Of a DNA stretch of 64,000 nt, positions 55,728 through 64,000 are shown piece by piece. Each line of letters starts with the position of its first letter. Position 1 is the stretch's first letter. The notes beneath the pieces were generated by a model. That model saw only the letters and a program-made list of their open reading frames with translations. It was not told the origin of the DNA and made no database searches. Source of the stretch: a virus; IMG/VR virus record IMGVR_UViG_3300025759_000064, positions 46,920 to 110,919 of that record, one strand, 5' to 3'. The position numbers and the translations under genes were made by a program.

Positions 55728-58700
55728 TCAAGGTTCTACTATCAACTGGGTTGCCACTAAACAATATGAATGTGCCCCGTCTGCGGTAGGTGTAAATCTA
55801 ACTTCTATATTTGCGCTGTTGACAGTACAATCCCATGTACCTACAACTGCGGTTGTGTCTGTGTTTACTTGACCGTAATGTGTAAGGAAAGCGTTAGTAC
55901 CATCGTGTGTAACTAATATCTCTCCAGCATCTGTACGGTTGTTATCGTCTTTCTTTATGTGGTATAGTATTTTAGCGGCCTTGTAAGTCGCTTTTGGTAT
56001 AGAGAACAAGTTAGTCTCTCCTGTTATAGTTGCGCTGTCTCCTGACGCTGTATCTAAGATAGCAACTGCATCAACGCTGAGTTTAGCGCCTTGCAAAGCA
56101 CCTGTTGACGTTACATTGTTTATGTTAGTGAGATTTCTACTAGCGTCTACAACAAGAGCCTCGCTTGCTGTAACTGTTCCTATTGAGGCAGTTAAGTCAA
56201 GATAGTTTAGTTCTGCGGCTGTCGATGTTACATTAGTACCATCAATGTCGAGCGTAGTTACTGAGATTTCACCAGCGACTGTTACTAGACCATTTGCTAA
56301 TGTGATTAGGTCTGTATCGTTTGTATGACCGATTGTACTACCGTCGATTAACACATCGTCTATGTCTAACGACCCACCTGAGATTAATCCGGTAGTAGTA
56401 ATCGTCGATGAACCAGTGTCTATTGTACCGAAGCCTGATGTTATAGAGCCTGAGTTTAGAGCGCCAACGGTTGTAAGGCTTGATGTGACAACTGCACCAC
56501 CAAGTGTAGTAGCGTTTAGTACCTCAGTGCCGTTGATTTTGTATGTGTTACCTGTACCTGATGTATCTATGTCTACGTTAGATTGCCAAGCAGTAGTAGC
56601 GTGATTATATATCCATGCGATGTTAGTTCCAGCACCAGCACCATCTGTGTCTACATCTATTTCTACACCACTAGCATTTGCATTTGCGGTGCTATCATTA
56701 CCCTTAGAAATAGTAATTAAATCATCTTCAACAGTTAATTGCGCTGTTGATATTGTTGTCGTCGAGCCGTTTACTACTAAGTCTCCCACAATTGTAGTCG
56801 TGGATGCAGCACCAGCACCGATTGTAACGTCTACTTGACCATCAGTAGCGTGCTCTCCTTCAAGAATCAAGGCTGCTGTTTGCGCTGTATTAGTGCCGTC
56901 GCTTTCTGCGATAAAGAAAGTTAGTTTACCCGCTTCATCTGTATCTGCTGATTCTGAAACTTCTGCCACTATACTTGCAAACGCTGTTTGATTTTGTCCT
57001 GAATCATCAGCATAGAATGAGATAGTACCTATATCATCTCCATCAGCGCCAGCAGCACCGTCGTCTGACTTAAATCTTAATTCTCCACCAGTAGTACCAT
57101 CGTGTGTGTTTTGAATCGTAAGAGTCGGCTTTGCTGATGTGGCGCTTGAGATAACTACTTCGGGCGTAGTCATAGCAACTGCTGTTGTTGCAGTCATGTT
57201 TACCGCCTGAGCAGTTAAATCAATTATAGCATTTGAACGTAAATTAAGTTGTGATGCATCCCCATATATATTTTGATTTGCATTCCTAAATTGAAGTTGC
57301 ATACCTGCGTTCAATCTAATCCCAGTGTCCGGTATATGTGTGAGAGTTACATCCGTGTCTGCACCAAAACCAAGAATTGCATCGTCTGAAAGTAGCGTCA
57401 TGTCATCGCCAACGGCAACATCGTCTGTGGTCGTCAATGTATCAACAAAAGCGTCTTTCCACCTAATACTTGTTGTACCGAAATCTACATCACTATCTGT
57501 TTCGGGTCTAAACACCCCATCTGCAAGAGTAAGTTGAACAGCGTTTGCTGCCTTGAAATCTATCTCGTCAGGAGTACCGAAGTCGATAGCCGTTTGTGCA
57601 TCTTCTCCGATAATTAAATCAGTAGCGTGAATAGATGTAATTGTAGTTTGAGCAGCCTCTACTGCGATAGTAAAGTCGCCTGTCGAGCCGCCATTAGCAC
57701 CGCTAATACCGCCACCAGTTGTCAGAGTTTGGTTTGCATCTCCGCCCGCAGCACCCGTTACCCAAGAAAGCACACCTGCGCTTGTTGATTGTAGAACTTT
57801 ATCAGCGTTAGGTGCGGCAACTGGTAAAGTGTAGGTAGCACTTGCTGATGCACTTGGACTACCTTTGAAAGCAGTAGTCTTGTCAGTATTACTAGTAAAT
57901 ACCAATTGACCATTGTTTTTGTGTATGGTTACAACACCATTTGGTTGCACATTAAAAATAGAGTTAGCGAGTATCATTGGATTTTCTGGGTGTTGGTCAT
58001 TATTACTAGCATTTGCATATCCTATTTGGTCATAATTATCTGCAAAGTAACCTATCGTAAATATATCAGCAGTTCCTGACATCCTACCAGCAGCAAAAGT
58101 GCTACCAGTATCAGCACCTGTACCAACAGAAAAAACGACTGCTTGGCCGCTTATGGTTACGTCTTCAGCATTTTCTAGTATCACTGAATTACTCATACCG
58201 TAATAACCGTTCCATGAACCAGCAAGGTCATCATTTGCAATGTCGGAATATAATCTTAATTCAGAATACTGATTACCAGTATCGCTATTTGCTGTCCCGG
58301 TTCTCGAACTACCATTAATTTGCACATGACTAGTAGCCTCTTTTGCACTACCGTTGATTTTTGCGTGTCCGGTGGTCTCAAGCGTACTGACTTTGGCAGT
58401 ACCCTGTGCAGTTACCCCTATGTTTGTACCATCTATGTTCCCTCCATTTATATCGGCGGTAGGTATAGTGGCTACACCTGCCCCAGTTAATGTAAGCGCA
58501 GTAGTGAGAGTAGTGGCTGTTGTACCTGAACTTCCTCCACCACCTCCTACTTTGAAAACCATTTCTCCGCCGAGAACGTTACCTGTGGAAGTACCTGCTT
58601 CAAAGATGAGGTCTCTACCAGTTTGGTTAGTCCCTGAGGTTGGCGCTATTGATATTTTATGATTAGAGGTTTTCTCAAATTGTAAATCTTTACCTAATGC

Positions 58701-59309
58701 AATTAATTCTCCATTGTTAGTGGTTGTAAACTTCATGTATGAGTTAGAGCCTTCGGTGATGTTCAACGCATCAGCAAGGTCGTCTCCAAGAGTCAATTTC
58801 GATGTGCCTGTGTCAGCACCACTAAAATCTATATTGAGACCAGTCCCTGCTGCATCGACGCTTATGCTGTCTGCGTTCAAGTCTCCTACGTTGGTGATGT
58901 TGTTGTCACCGAGACTTAATGCCCCAGCGAGTGCTGTAATTGTAATTGAGCCAATTGTGCCACCGTTAATCGCATCGCCGCTAATTTGGTCGGCTGCAAG
59001 AGTCAAAGTTCCACCCGATACGTCGAGTGTTTTACCGCTACCTACTGTAATGTCAGCAGCATCAACTGTACCGCCATTAATGTCAACCTTAGAAATAACT
59101 ACTGAGCCATCACCGTGAGGCGTGATGTTAATATCGTGGTCGCCTGATAAAGTTGAAATTGTAGAGCCGTTAATTTTTAACGGATTACCTGACGCTGGTG
59201 TACTCTGTAAAAATCCAGCCGTTAATAAGATGTCTCCATCGGTTAACGTCAAATCTCCGTCGTCTATATCTAGTCCTGTTTTTACTGTAAAATTACGTGC
59301 TGTGCCCAT
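55728..59309 (-). CDS. Long tail-fibre-like protein
   Basis: 1193 residues, the largest in the window. Repeats of strand-turn units rich in G, T, D, N and S (GGTVDAADITVGSGKTLDVS; VVNGSTTTISTAQLTVEDDL) are typical of long beta-structured fibres of T4-like marine phages. DAFVDTLTTTDDVAVGDD-type units recur. The C-terminal domain (KATYKAAKILYHIKKDDNNR ... EILVTHDGT) is shared with the 819-residue protein next to it. Start ATG 59309 with GGAGGTGA upstream. Probably adsorption to the host. Confidence 0.8.
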   Translation of the reverse strand: MGTARNFTVKTGLDIDDGDLTLTDGDILLTAGFLQSTPASGNPLKINGSTISTLSGDHDINITPHGDGSVVISKVDINGGTVDAADITVGSGKTLDVSGGTLTLAADQISGDAINGGTIGSITITALAGALSLGDNNITNVGDLNADSISVDAAGTGLNIDFSGADTGTSKLTLGDDLADALNITEGSNSYMKFTTTNNGELIALGKDLQFEKTSNHKISIAPTSGTNQTGRDLIFEAGTSTGNVLGGEMVFKVGGGGGSSGTTATTLTTALTLTGAGVATIPTADINGGNIDGTNIGVTAQGTAKVSTLETTGHAKINGSAKEATSHVQINGSSRTGTANSDTGNQYSELRLYSDIANDDLAGSWNGYYGMSNSVILENAEDVTISGQAVVFSVGTGADTGSTFAAGRMSGTADIFTIGYFADNYDQIGYANASNNDQHPENPMILANSIFNVQPNGVVTIHKNNGQLVFTSNTDKTTAFKGSPSASASATYTLPVAAPNADKVLQSTSAGVLSWVTGAAGGDANQTLTTGGGISGANGGSTGDFTIAVEAAQTTITSIHATDLIIGEDAQTAIDFGTPDEIDFKAANAVQLTLADGVFRPETDSDVDFGTTSIRWKDAFVDTLTTTDDVAVGDDMTLLSDDAILGFGADTDVTLTHIPDTGIRLNAGMQLQFRNANQNIYGDASQLNLRSNAIIDLTAQAVNMTATTAVAMTTPEVVISSATSAKPTLTIQNTHDGTTGGELRFKSDDGAAGADGDDIGTISFYADDSGQNQTAFASIVAEVSESADTDEAGKLTFFIAESDGTNTAQTAALILEGEHATDGQVDVTIGAGAASTTTIVGDLVVNGSTTTISTAQLTVEDDLITISKGNDSTANANASGVEIDVDTDGAGAGTNIAWIYNHATTAWQSNVDIDTSGTGNTYKINGTEVLNATTLGGAVVTSSLTTVGALNSGSITSGFGTIDTGSSTITTTGLISGGSLDIDDVLIDGSTIGHTNDTDLITLANGLVTVAGEISVTTLDIDGTNVTSTAAELNYLDLTASIGTVTASEALVVDASRNLTNINNVTSTGALQGAKLSVDAVAILDTASGDSATITGETNLFSIPKATYKAAKILYHIKKDDNNRTDAGEILVTHDGTNAFLTHYGQVNTDTTAVVGTWDCTVNSANIEVRFTPTADGAHSYCLVATQLIVEP

Positions 59310-59324
59310 ACTTTTTCACCTCCA

Positions 59325-61784
59325 TTATATTGTTAATGCTTGCCACGATACGCGCACCGTAACATCTTTGTTGGCTACCGTAGGGGTGACCACCAATTGA
59401 ATGTATTGGCTATCTCCAGCCCCCGTAACGCCTGTTTCATACGCCCCTTGTTGTGTGGCGCTACTCGTTACTATCCCATATACGGATAGATATACGTCAC
59501 CCGTAACAATGTTAGTTCCTGTGTTTGTAGTACCGGAATGCGTAACAACCATCTCAGCCGTTTCAAAGACAGAATCTGTGGTGTTCTCAACTGACACAAG
59601 TAATTTTGCAGCCTTGAACTTAGTTCTCTGATACAGGTTTACCGTAACAGCAGATAAGCCGCTACCTGTACGACTACCTGTGCCATAACCGAAACCTAAC
59701 TCGCTTACTTGGAATGGAGCATCGGGTGTGCCTTGTAGTACTCCTACTCTATTGTTAGTAGAGTCTGTCTTTAGTAGATTTGCAGACGATTTTACAACCA
59801 AATCAGTAGTATCTAAATTATCAGCATACACATTAGCCCATCTGAGAGGAGTAGAAGCATGAGTTGCTCCTAGATTTAGTGCACTGTCACTACTAGGTAA
59901 CCAATGTTGATTGACTTTGAATCCTTCTAAAGTAGCATCTGAGGCGTGATTACTAAAGAGAATACTTTTGTCGCTGTCAGATGACTTGACGATTATACCC
60001 GCACCGTCTACTGAGGCATCATCTCCTTCTGAGCCACTAGGCGAATGTGCTAATTCTATTAGTTTGTCATCGACTTGTAGTGTTGTAGAATTAATTACTG
60101 TGTTAGTACCATTTACAGTTAAATTACCTGTTACAATCAGGTTCTGTCCTACTGTAAGCGCCGCATCACTTGGACCTATTGCAGTTATAGTAGGTTGTGA
60201 AACGTTAATACCAATTACCGCATTAGATGCAGTTAATCCTGTACCTGCAAACAATGTCGCTACATCGTCTATTGATTCTTTTCTTGTTGGGTCTCCGGTT
60301 TCTCCTTCATCAGAGATTGCGATGTAATCGCCCGACGCTATTTGTACTTCTGTAAGCCCGTTAATGTCTATTGTTGATGCACCACCTACCATTTGTACAG
60401 CAGTTGCACCGAACTTGAGTACATCGTTAGTATCGTCATACCACAAGGTTCGTGCATCCGGTCCTGAACCAGCAGGGTTGCTTGTCACACTGGCTTTGAG
60501 TGCTATACCACTAGCATCGGTAAGAAGTCCAGCCATTGTAAGATGTACGGTGTTGAGTGTGTCGCCTCCTGTAAAAGTAAGGTCTGAATCGTTGGAGAAT
60601 GAACTACCGTCACTTATCTGTATAGCACCTGCTGAACCACTTGCACCTACTGCTGATGATGTTGCGAATACTTTCACCCACGCTGAACCATTGTAAACGA
60701 ATATGGCAGAGGATGCCGCATTAACATTACCGTCAGTATCAGAGCCATTACTCAAACCATTAGGGTCAAATACAACTATGTTACTATTTCCTGTTGCAGC
60801 ATTGTTAACTATAATCATATGACTTGGAGGAAATGTACCAGTGGGTGTTAAATTAATAGTACCGCTAGGTGTTGTATTGAAAATATTTGGACCATCAAAT
60901 CTAACATCCTGTGCTGTATTTATTATACTAATTTTGTTTGGACCGATTCTGTGTGTTCTTCTCGTACCACCTTGTTTACCGCTAAAGTACAACACGTGGT
61001 CTCCATCTGTACCGTCTGTACCGTAACTGTATGACATCCACATGCCACCAAAGTTAGATGATGATAGTCCCCCGACTTCATCTCCACCACCATGCATACC
61101 GTCAAGGTCTGCCGTTGAGTCAATTCTACCTGTTTGGTTACCAAGAGAACCAGTAGTCATTGGGCTGAAATAAATAGGGCTAGGTTTTACGAATGTACGT
61201 ACATCGTATACTTCGGTTACTTCCATATCTAAATCTCCAGCACTCGCATTGAAAGTACATTTCACAACTGCAAGGGCTGTGCTTTGTTTAGATGCAAGGT
61301 TCAGGCTACCATTTAGACCACTTGTATCACTTAGGAAAGCCTCAGGTGTTACTGGAAAACCGCTAGATACGGGAGAACCCTGTTCTATGTGGATACCATA
61401 TCTTGGAGATTCCGTGTCACTACAAGCATAAACAACTAACAGACAAGTTTGACCGCTAGTTAACGCAGATGTACTACCTTCGATAGTACTCTGTTGTAGT
61501 GTAATGGTGTGCGTTGCACCTGCGGCTATGTTACCAAAAGGTATGATTAACCCGTCTAATACAGCATATCCGCCTCTTACTACGATAGAGTTAGTACCGT
61601 TATCAGAAACAAATCCGGGGCTTGTAGCCTTAGCGTTTCTATTGCTATCGCCTGTTGCTGTATCTTCATACATCAAGATTCCATTACCGTGTATGCCTTC
61701 AAATAAATTAGTTAAAGATGGAGAGAGAATATAATCTCCATCAGTCAATGTTGTTGTGTGCCCTGAAATGACGTTTTCTACCAT
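59325..61784 (-). CDS. Tail fibre/baseplate wedge-like protein
   Basis: 819 residues. The N-terminal third (DGDYILSPSLTNLFEGIHGN ... VRGGYAVLDGLIIPFG) resembles baseplate-attached fibre proteins. The middle has VNGTNTVINSTTLQVDDKLI, the same unit as in the 1193-residue protein. The C-terminus (TKFKAAKLLVSVENTTDSVF ... EMVVTHSGT ... VTPT) is the shared terminal domain. It probably joins fibre and baseplate. Start ATG 61784 with AGGTAAAGTGAT upstream. Confidence 0.7.
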   Translation of the reverse strand: MVENVISGHTTTLTDGDYILSPSLTNLFEGIHGNGILMYEDTATGDSNRNAKATSPGFVSDNGTNSIVVRGGYAVLDGLIIPFGNIAAGATHTITLQQSTIEGSTSALTSGQTCLLVVYACSDTESPRYGIHIEQGSPVSSGFPVTPEAFLSDTSGLNGSLNLASKQSTALAVVKCTFNASAGDLDMEVTEVYDVRTFVKPSPIYFSPMTTGSLGNQTGRIDSTADLDGMHGGGDEVGGLSSSNFGGMWMSYSYGTDGTDGDHVLYFSGKQGGTRRTHRIGPNKISIINTAQDVRFDGPNIFNTTPSGTINLTPTGTFPPSHMIIVNNAATGNSNIVVFDPNGLSNGSDTDGNVNAASSAIFVYNGSAWVKVFATSSAVGASGSAGAIQISDGSSFSNDSDLTFTGGDTLNTVHLTMAGLLTDASGIALKASVTSNPAGSGPDARTLWYDDTNDVLKFGATAVQMVGGASTIDINGLTEVQIASGDYIAISDEGETGDPTRKESIDDVATLFAGTGLTASNAVIGINVSQPTITAIGPSDAALTVGQNLIVTGNLTVNGTNTVINSTTLQVDDKLIELAHSPSGSEGDDASVDGAGIIVKSSDSDKSILFSNHASDATLEGFKVNQHWLPSSDSALNLGATHASTPLRWANVYADNLDTTDLVVKSSANLLKTDSTNNRVGVLQGTPDAPFQVSELGFGYGTGSRTGSGLSAVTVNLYQRTKFKAAKLLVSVENTTDSVFETAEMVVTHSGTTNTGTNIVTGDVYLSVYGIVTSSATQQGAYETGVTGAGDSQYIQLVVTPTVANKDVTVRVSWQALTI

Positions 61785-61788
61785 AATA

Positions 61789-62133
61789 TCACTTTACCTC
61801 TATCATTAATTGGATTACTACTTCGTTTGTCGATGTCTTCTTTATCGGATTGAAAACATGTCTTGTAATAGGGGTGAATCCGCTTGAACCCCTTAATTGC
61901 ACGAACACTTCTTTGAGCGTTTCGTCGAATGCGTTTGCTGTTGTTAAATTACCTTCTACAAGTAATGTTGAATTATCCATAATGCGTACAGTAGGCGTTA
62001 TTGTTATCGCTGGTCTACCAGCACTACCATCGCTACTTGTAGCGGGTGTACTATCAAAACCAATAACCATTTCATTGATGTTATCTGCTATTGTTTCTAT
62101 CACTAATCGTTTCAAATGGTCGTTTGCTGGCAT
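61789..62133 (-). CDS. Small tail/baseplate-type protein
   Basis: 114 residues, strand-rich (AITITPTVRIMDNSTLLVEG; VFNPIKKTSTNEVVIQLMIE). Start ATG 62133 overlaps the upstream stop by one base (TAATG). Position between two tail-type genes suggests a baseplate component. No family recognised. Confidence 0.6.
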   Translation of the reverse strand: MPANDHLKRLVIETIADNINEMVIGFDSTPATSSDGSAGRPAITITPTVRIMDNSTLLVEGNLTTANAFDETLKEVFVQLRGSSGFTPITRHVFNPIKKTSTNEVVIQLMIEVK

Positions 62134-63545
62134 TATGATTCCCCCTCTATTGTTGTAGATTCTTTTTCGATGAGTCCGATAGTTTCATTGTTCCCACCTA
62201 ATACCCCTCTTTCGCTATTTCGGCCAATTAAGAAGCCAGCGTGCGATAGTTCAGTAACTGTAATTGTCGGTGTTACTATTATTTCTAGGCTATCAAAGAA
62301 TGAAAAGTTCTCGTCTGTAATTTGGTTTGTCTTATCCGGCCTTCTCTTAGATGATGATGACACACTTCCACTTTCTATACCCTGTAAGACTCCTTCTAAT
62401 CCCGATTCAACGCTGAGGAAAGTAAAATCACTCAAAGCGCTACCTGCTCTATGTTGTGCTTCCAGTATAGTCAATCTTTTACCATCATATTCTATTATAT
62501 CGCCCGGTCTCGCATCCCATAAATTAGGATGTCCTCTAGATTGTAGTGAGCCTGTTGTAGACGCATTTGCTTTCAATATCTGCCTTGCAACTGTTTTTGC
62601 ACGCGATATGCTTGTAATAGATTCATCAAATATAGGAGTTACACTTTCTAGTACATCTGTATTGTATTTACTTTGTTGTCTACTTCTATCGTCCATTGTA
62701 AGAATCAAGTCTTCATTTAACGCTATTTGTTTACCTTGCACTGTAACGCGATTTTCTATATTTTCAATAGGGTTAGTTTTCTTCTGACCAAAGCGTATGT
62801 TACCTGCTATTTTTCTACTCACGTCTGCATGATTAAAAGGTACATAATTTAACACACCGTATCTATTCATCATAGTCACACGATTGTCATGTCTAGAAAC
62901 AAAGCGTAAGGCTGTAATTAGATTAATGCCATAGAAATCAGACGCTAAGAATGTATTACTTACCTTACGTCTATTATTGCTACCTCTAGTGGTTGTAATG
63001 TGTGAACCAGTCGTTACCGCAGTAATTGCATCAGGCACATTTTGTGCTAATCTAACCGCTAAATCAGTAGTTCTAAATCCAATATCTATACCTTGTGCAA
63101 GATGTACTCTTTCATCTCTGAAACCTATATCTTTCAAAGTCCGACCTTTCATGTTGCGTAAATCTAATTGTAGACCATTGCTGGTAGAAGTAACTGTACT
63201 CTTCATAATTCGGTCTACTGGGTTATCTTCGCTGTACAATAAATCTGTAACCGTGTTTTTACCATTACTAGACCATACATCGCTTTTCAGCGAATGCCCG
63301 TCAGTTTCAGTATGCGTGATGATAATACTAGATTCAGATTCAACTAAAGAATATGTACGCTCTGTTGCTAAATCGTAATTATCAGCGTTTATCGCTTCAA
63401 TAGTAACTCTAGTCTTACCTGCACTTCTTGGCTCTACTTTTGCGTAATGTACAGCGTTATCTACAAACACTGGTTGTCTAATATCGTTCATTACATTTGT
63501 CAAGGTTTCATCAAACCTACCTTTTGACGATTGAATAAGACCCAT
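62133..63545 (-). CDS. Baseplate/tail-hub-type protein
   Basis: 470 residues from the ATG at 63545 (TGATG overlap); GTG 63548 possible. The middle (SDFYGINLITALRFVSRHDN, RYGVLNYVPFNHADVSRK, AKTVARQILKAN, PGDIIEYDGKRLTILEAQHR) has the order found in phage tail-hub or late-control (gpD-like) proteins: a domain with D-x-x-x-G-x-x-L-x-x-P, helix, then P-G-D-x-I strand. Likely part of the tail baseplate. Assignment by pattern. Confidence 0.55.
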   Translation of the reverse strand: MGLIQSSKGRFDETLTNVMNDIRQPVFVDNAVHYAKVEPRSAGKTRVTIEAINADNYDLATERTYSLVESESSIIITHTETDGHSLKSDVWSSNGKNTVTDLLYSEDNPVDRIMKSTVTSTSNGLQLDLRNMKGRTLKDIGFRDERVHLAQGIDIGFRTTDLAVRLAQNVPDAITAVTTGSHITTTRGSNNRRKVSNTFLASDFYGINLITALRFVSRHDNRVTMMNRYGVLNYVPFNHADVSRKIAGNIRFGQKKTNPIENIENRVTVQGKQIALNEDLILTMDDRSRQQSKYNTDVLESVTPIFDESITSISRAKTVARQILKANASTTGSLQSRGHPNLWDARPGDIIEYDGKRLTILEAQHRAGSALSDFTFLSVESGLEGVLQGIESGSVSSSSKRRPDKTNQITDENFSFFDSLEIIVTPTITVTELSHAGFLIGRNSERGVLGGNNETIGLIEKESTTIEGES

Positions 63546-64000
63546 CACGCACCATCTCCGCTATGGTCTGTGACATTAAAGTCCACATCACCTTTGTGCC
63601 CTTTATTGTGTAATGACTGGCTAAATCTAGGTTTTACAGCAAAGTCACTTCTCTTGAGTTCATCGTCTGTATCTTTTTCTTGTCTTCTTCTTGCTGCATC
63701 CGAGCGATGATGTTGTAGTGTGTTTTCACTTATGATAATTCTAGATACGCTAGTTTTCAAACTTGTATTATCAAACCCACTTACGCCCGTACCTAACAAT
63801 TTAGGACCAAAACTAGTAGGCGTGGTGAATGCACCAGCGTGGTCGAATACGAATATAGGGATGTATGGACCATTACCATCAGGTATGCTTCTACCAGTTG
63901 GTAGATTTGCAGTAGGTGCTCTGCCGTTTTCTACTTCGTATGTGAATATACCATATTTACCACCCGATGTTGCGTGTAGATAATTTTGAGTGTATTGAGG
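63545..64000 (-). CDS. Tail-type protein (partial)
   Basis: Open through the window end in one frame; 151 residues visible, N-terminus missing. YGIFTYEVENGRAPTANLPT, then PYIPIFVFDHAGAFTTPTSF, then a basic end (HHRSDAARRRQEKDTDDELK) and HKGDVDFNVTDHSG. Likely a tail or baseplate protein from its neighbours; no family recognised. Confidence 0.6.
   Translation of the reverse strand, partial: PQYTQNYLHATSGGKYGIFTYEVENGRAPTANLPTGRSIPDGNGPYIPIFVFDHAGAFTTPTSFGPKLLGTGVSGFDNTSLKTSVSRIIISENTLQHHRSDAARRRQEKDTDDELKRSDFAVKPRFSQSLHNKGHKGDVDFNVTDHSGDGA

Noticed and set aside
59122-64000. Many rightward frames of 60-220 codons inside the tail genes
   Set aside because: They lie wholly antisense to long leftward genes with good starts and family-like content, lack ribosome sites, and arise from the Ser/Thr/Val-rich codon bias of the fibre genes.

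Overview
The window looks like most of the genome of a head-tailed dsDNA virus of a marine archaeon, close in style to the magroviruses proposed for Marine Group II (Poseidoniales) archaea. That placement is inference. It rests on an archaeal-type replication set (family B DNA polymerase, small-subunit clamp loader, PCNA-like clamp, archaeo-eukaryotic primase, XPF-like nuclease), a group II chaperonin, archaeal TATA-box promoters and long tail-fibre-like proteins. No terminase or major capsid protein was recognised, so the rest of the virion genes probably lie outside the window. No tRNA, rRNA, CRISPR array or insertion sequence was seen.

Layout. Positions 1-10259 are an almost entirely leftward arm. 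It holds a Ras-like GTPase (cut by the window edge), membrane proteins, small Lys/Cys-rich proteins and a run of unrelated proteins that share a short N-terminal tag (M-x-x-F-D-x-A-W-x-x-L-K). It also holds an HMG-CoA-lyase-like enzyme and one short rightward cassette (7137-7870). Positions 10260-10859 are a non-coding divergent gap packed with GCGTAATG repeats, a candidate replication origin. Positions 10860-52998 are a rightward arm of about 70 tightly packed genes, read mostly from eleven copies of one 24-bp TATA-box element. This arm contains the anti-restriction protein, SNF2 ATPase, phosphotransfer/phosphatase pair, many zinc-ribbon mini-proteins, the replisome and the thermosome. From 52999 to the window end the genes are leftward again: a methyltransferase and four or more large tail/fibre/baseplate-like proteins. 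If the genome is circular or circularly permuted, the two leftward segments would be one virion arm, with a divergent start near 10.5 kb and convergence at 52998/52999.

How the genes work together. Most neighbours overlap by 1-4 nt (ATGA, GTGA, TAATG), so they are probably translationally coupled. In the rightward arm the Shine-Dalgarno sequence of the next gene is often read as a Glu tail on the previous protein. The replication operon (37290-47954) carries the clamp loader, a likely ssDNA-binding protein, a P-loop ATPase split over two frames, clamp, polymerase, RecB/Cas4-like nuclease, PriS-PriL-like primase and XPF-like nuclease. The next operon carries a helicase-like ATPase, a 3'-5' exonuclease and the chaperonin.

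The least explained parts are the tagged protein family, a 180-nt region with nested complementary stems (28808-28986), the phosphohistidine-domain/PTP-like gene pair, and three dispersed dyad elements at about 1.7, 12.1 and 48.0 kb.
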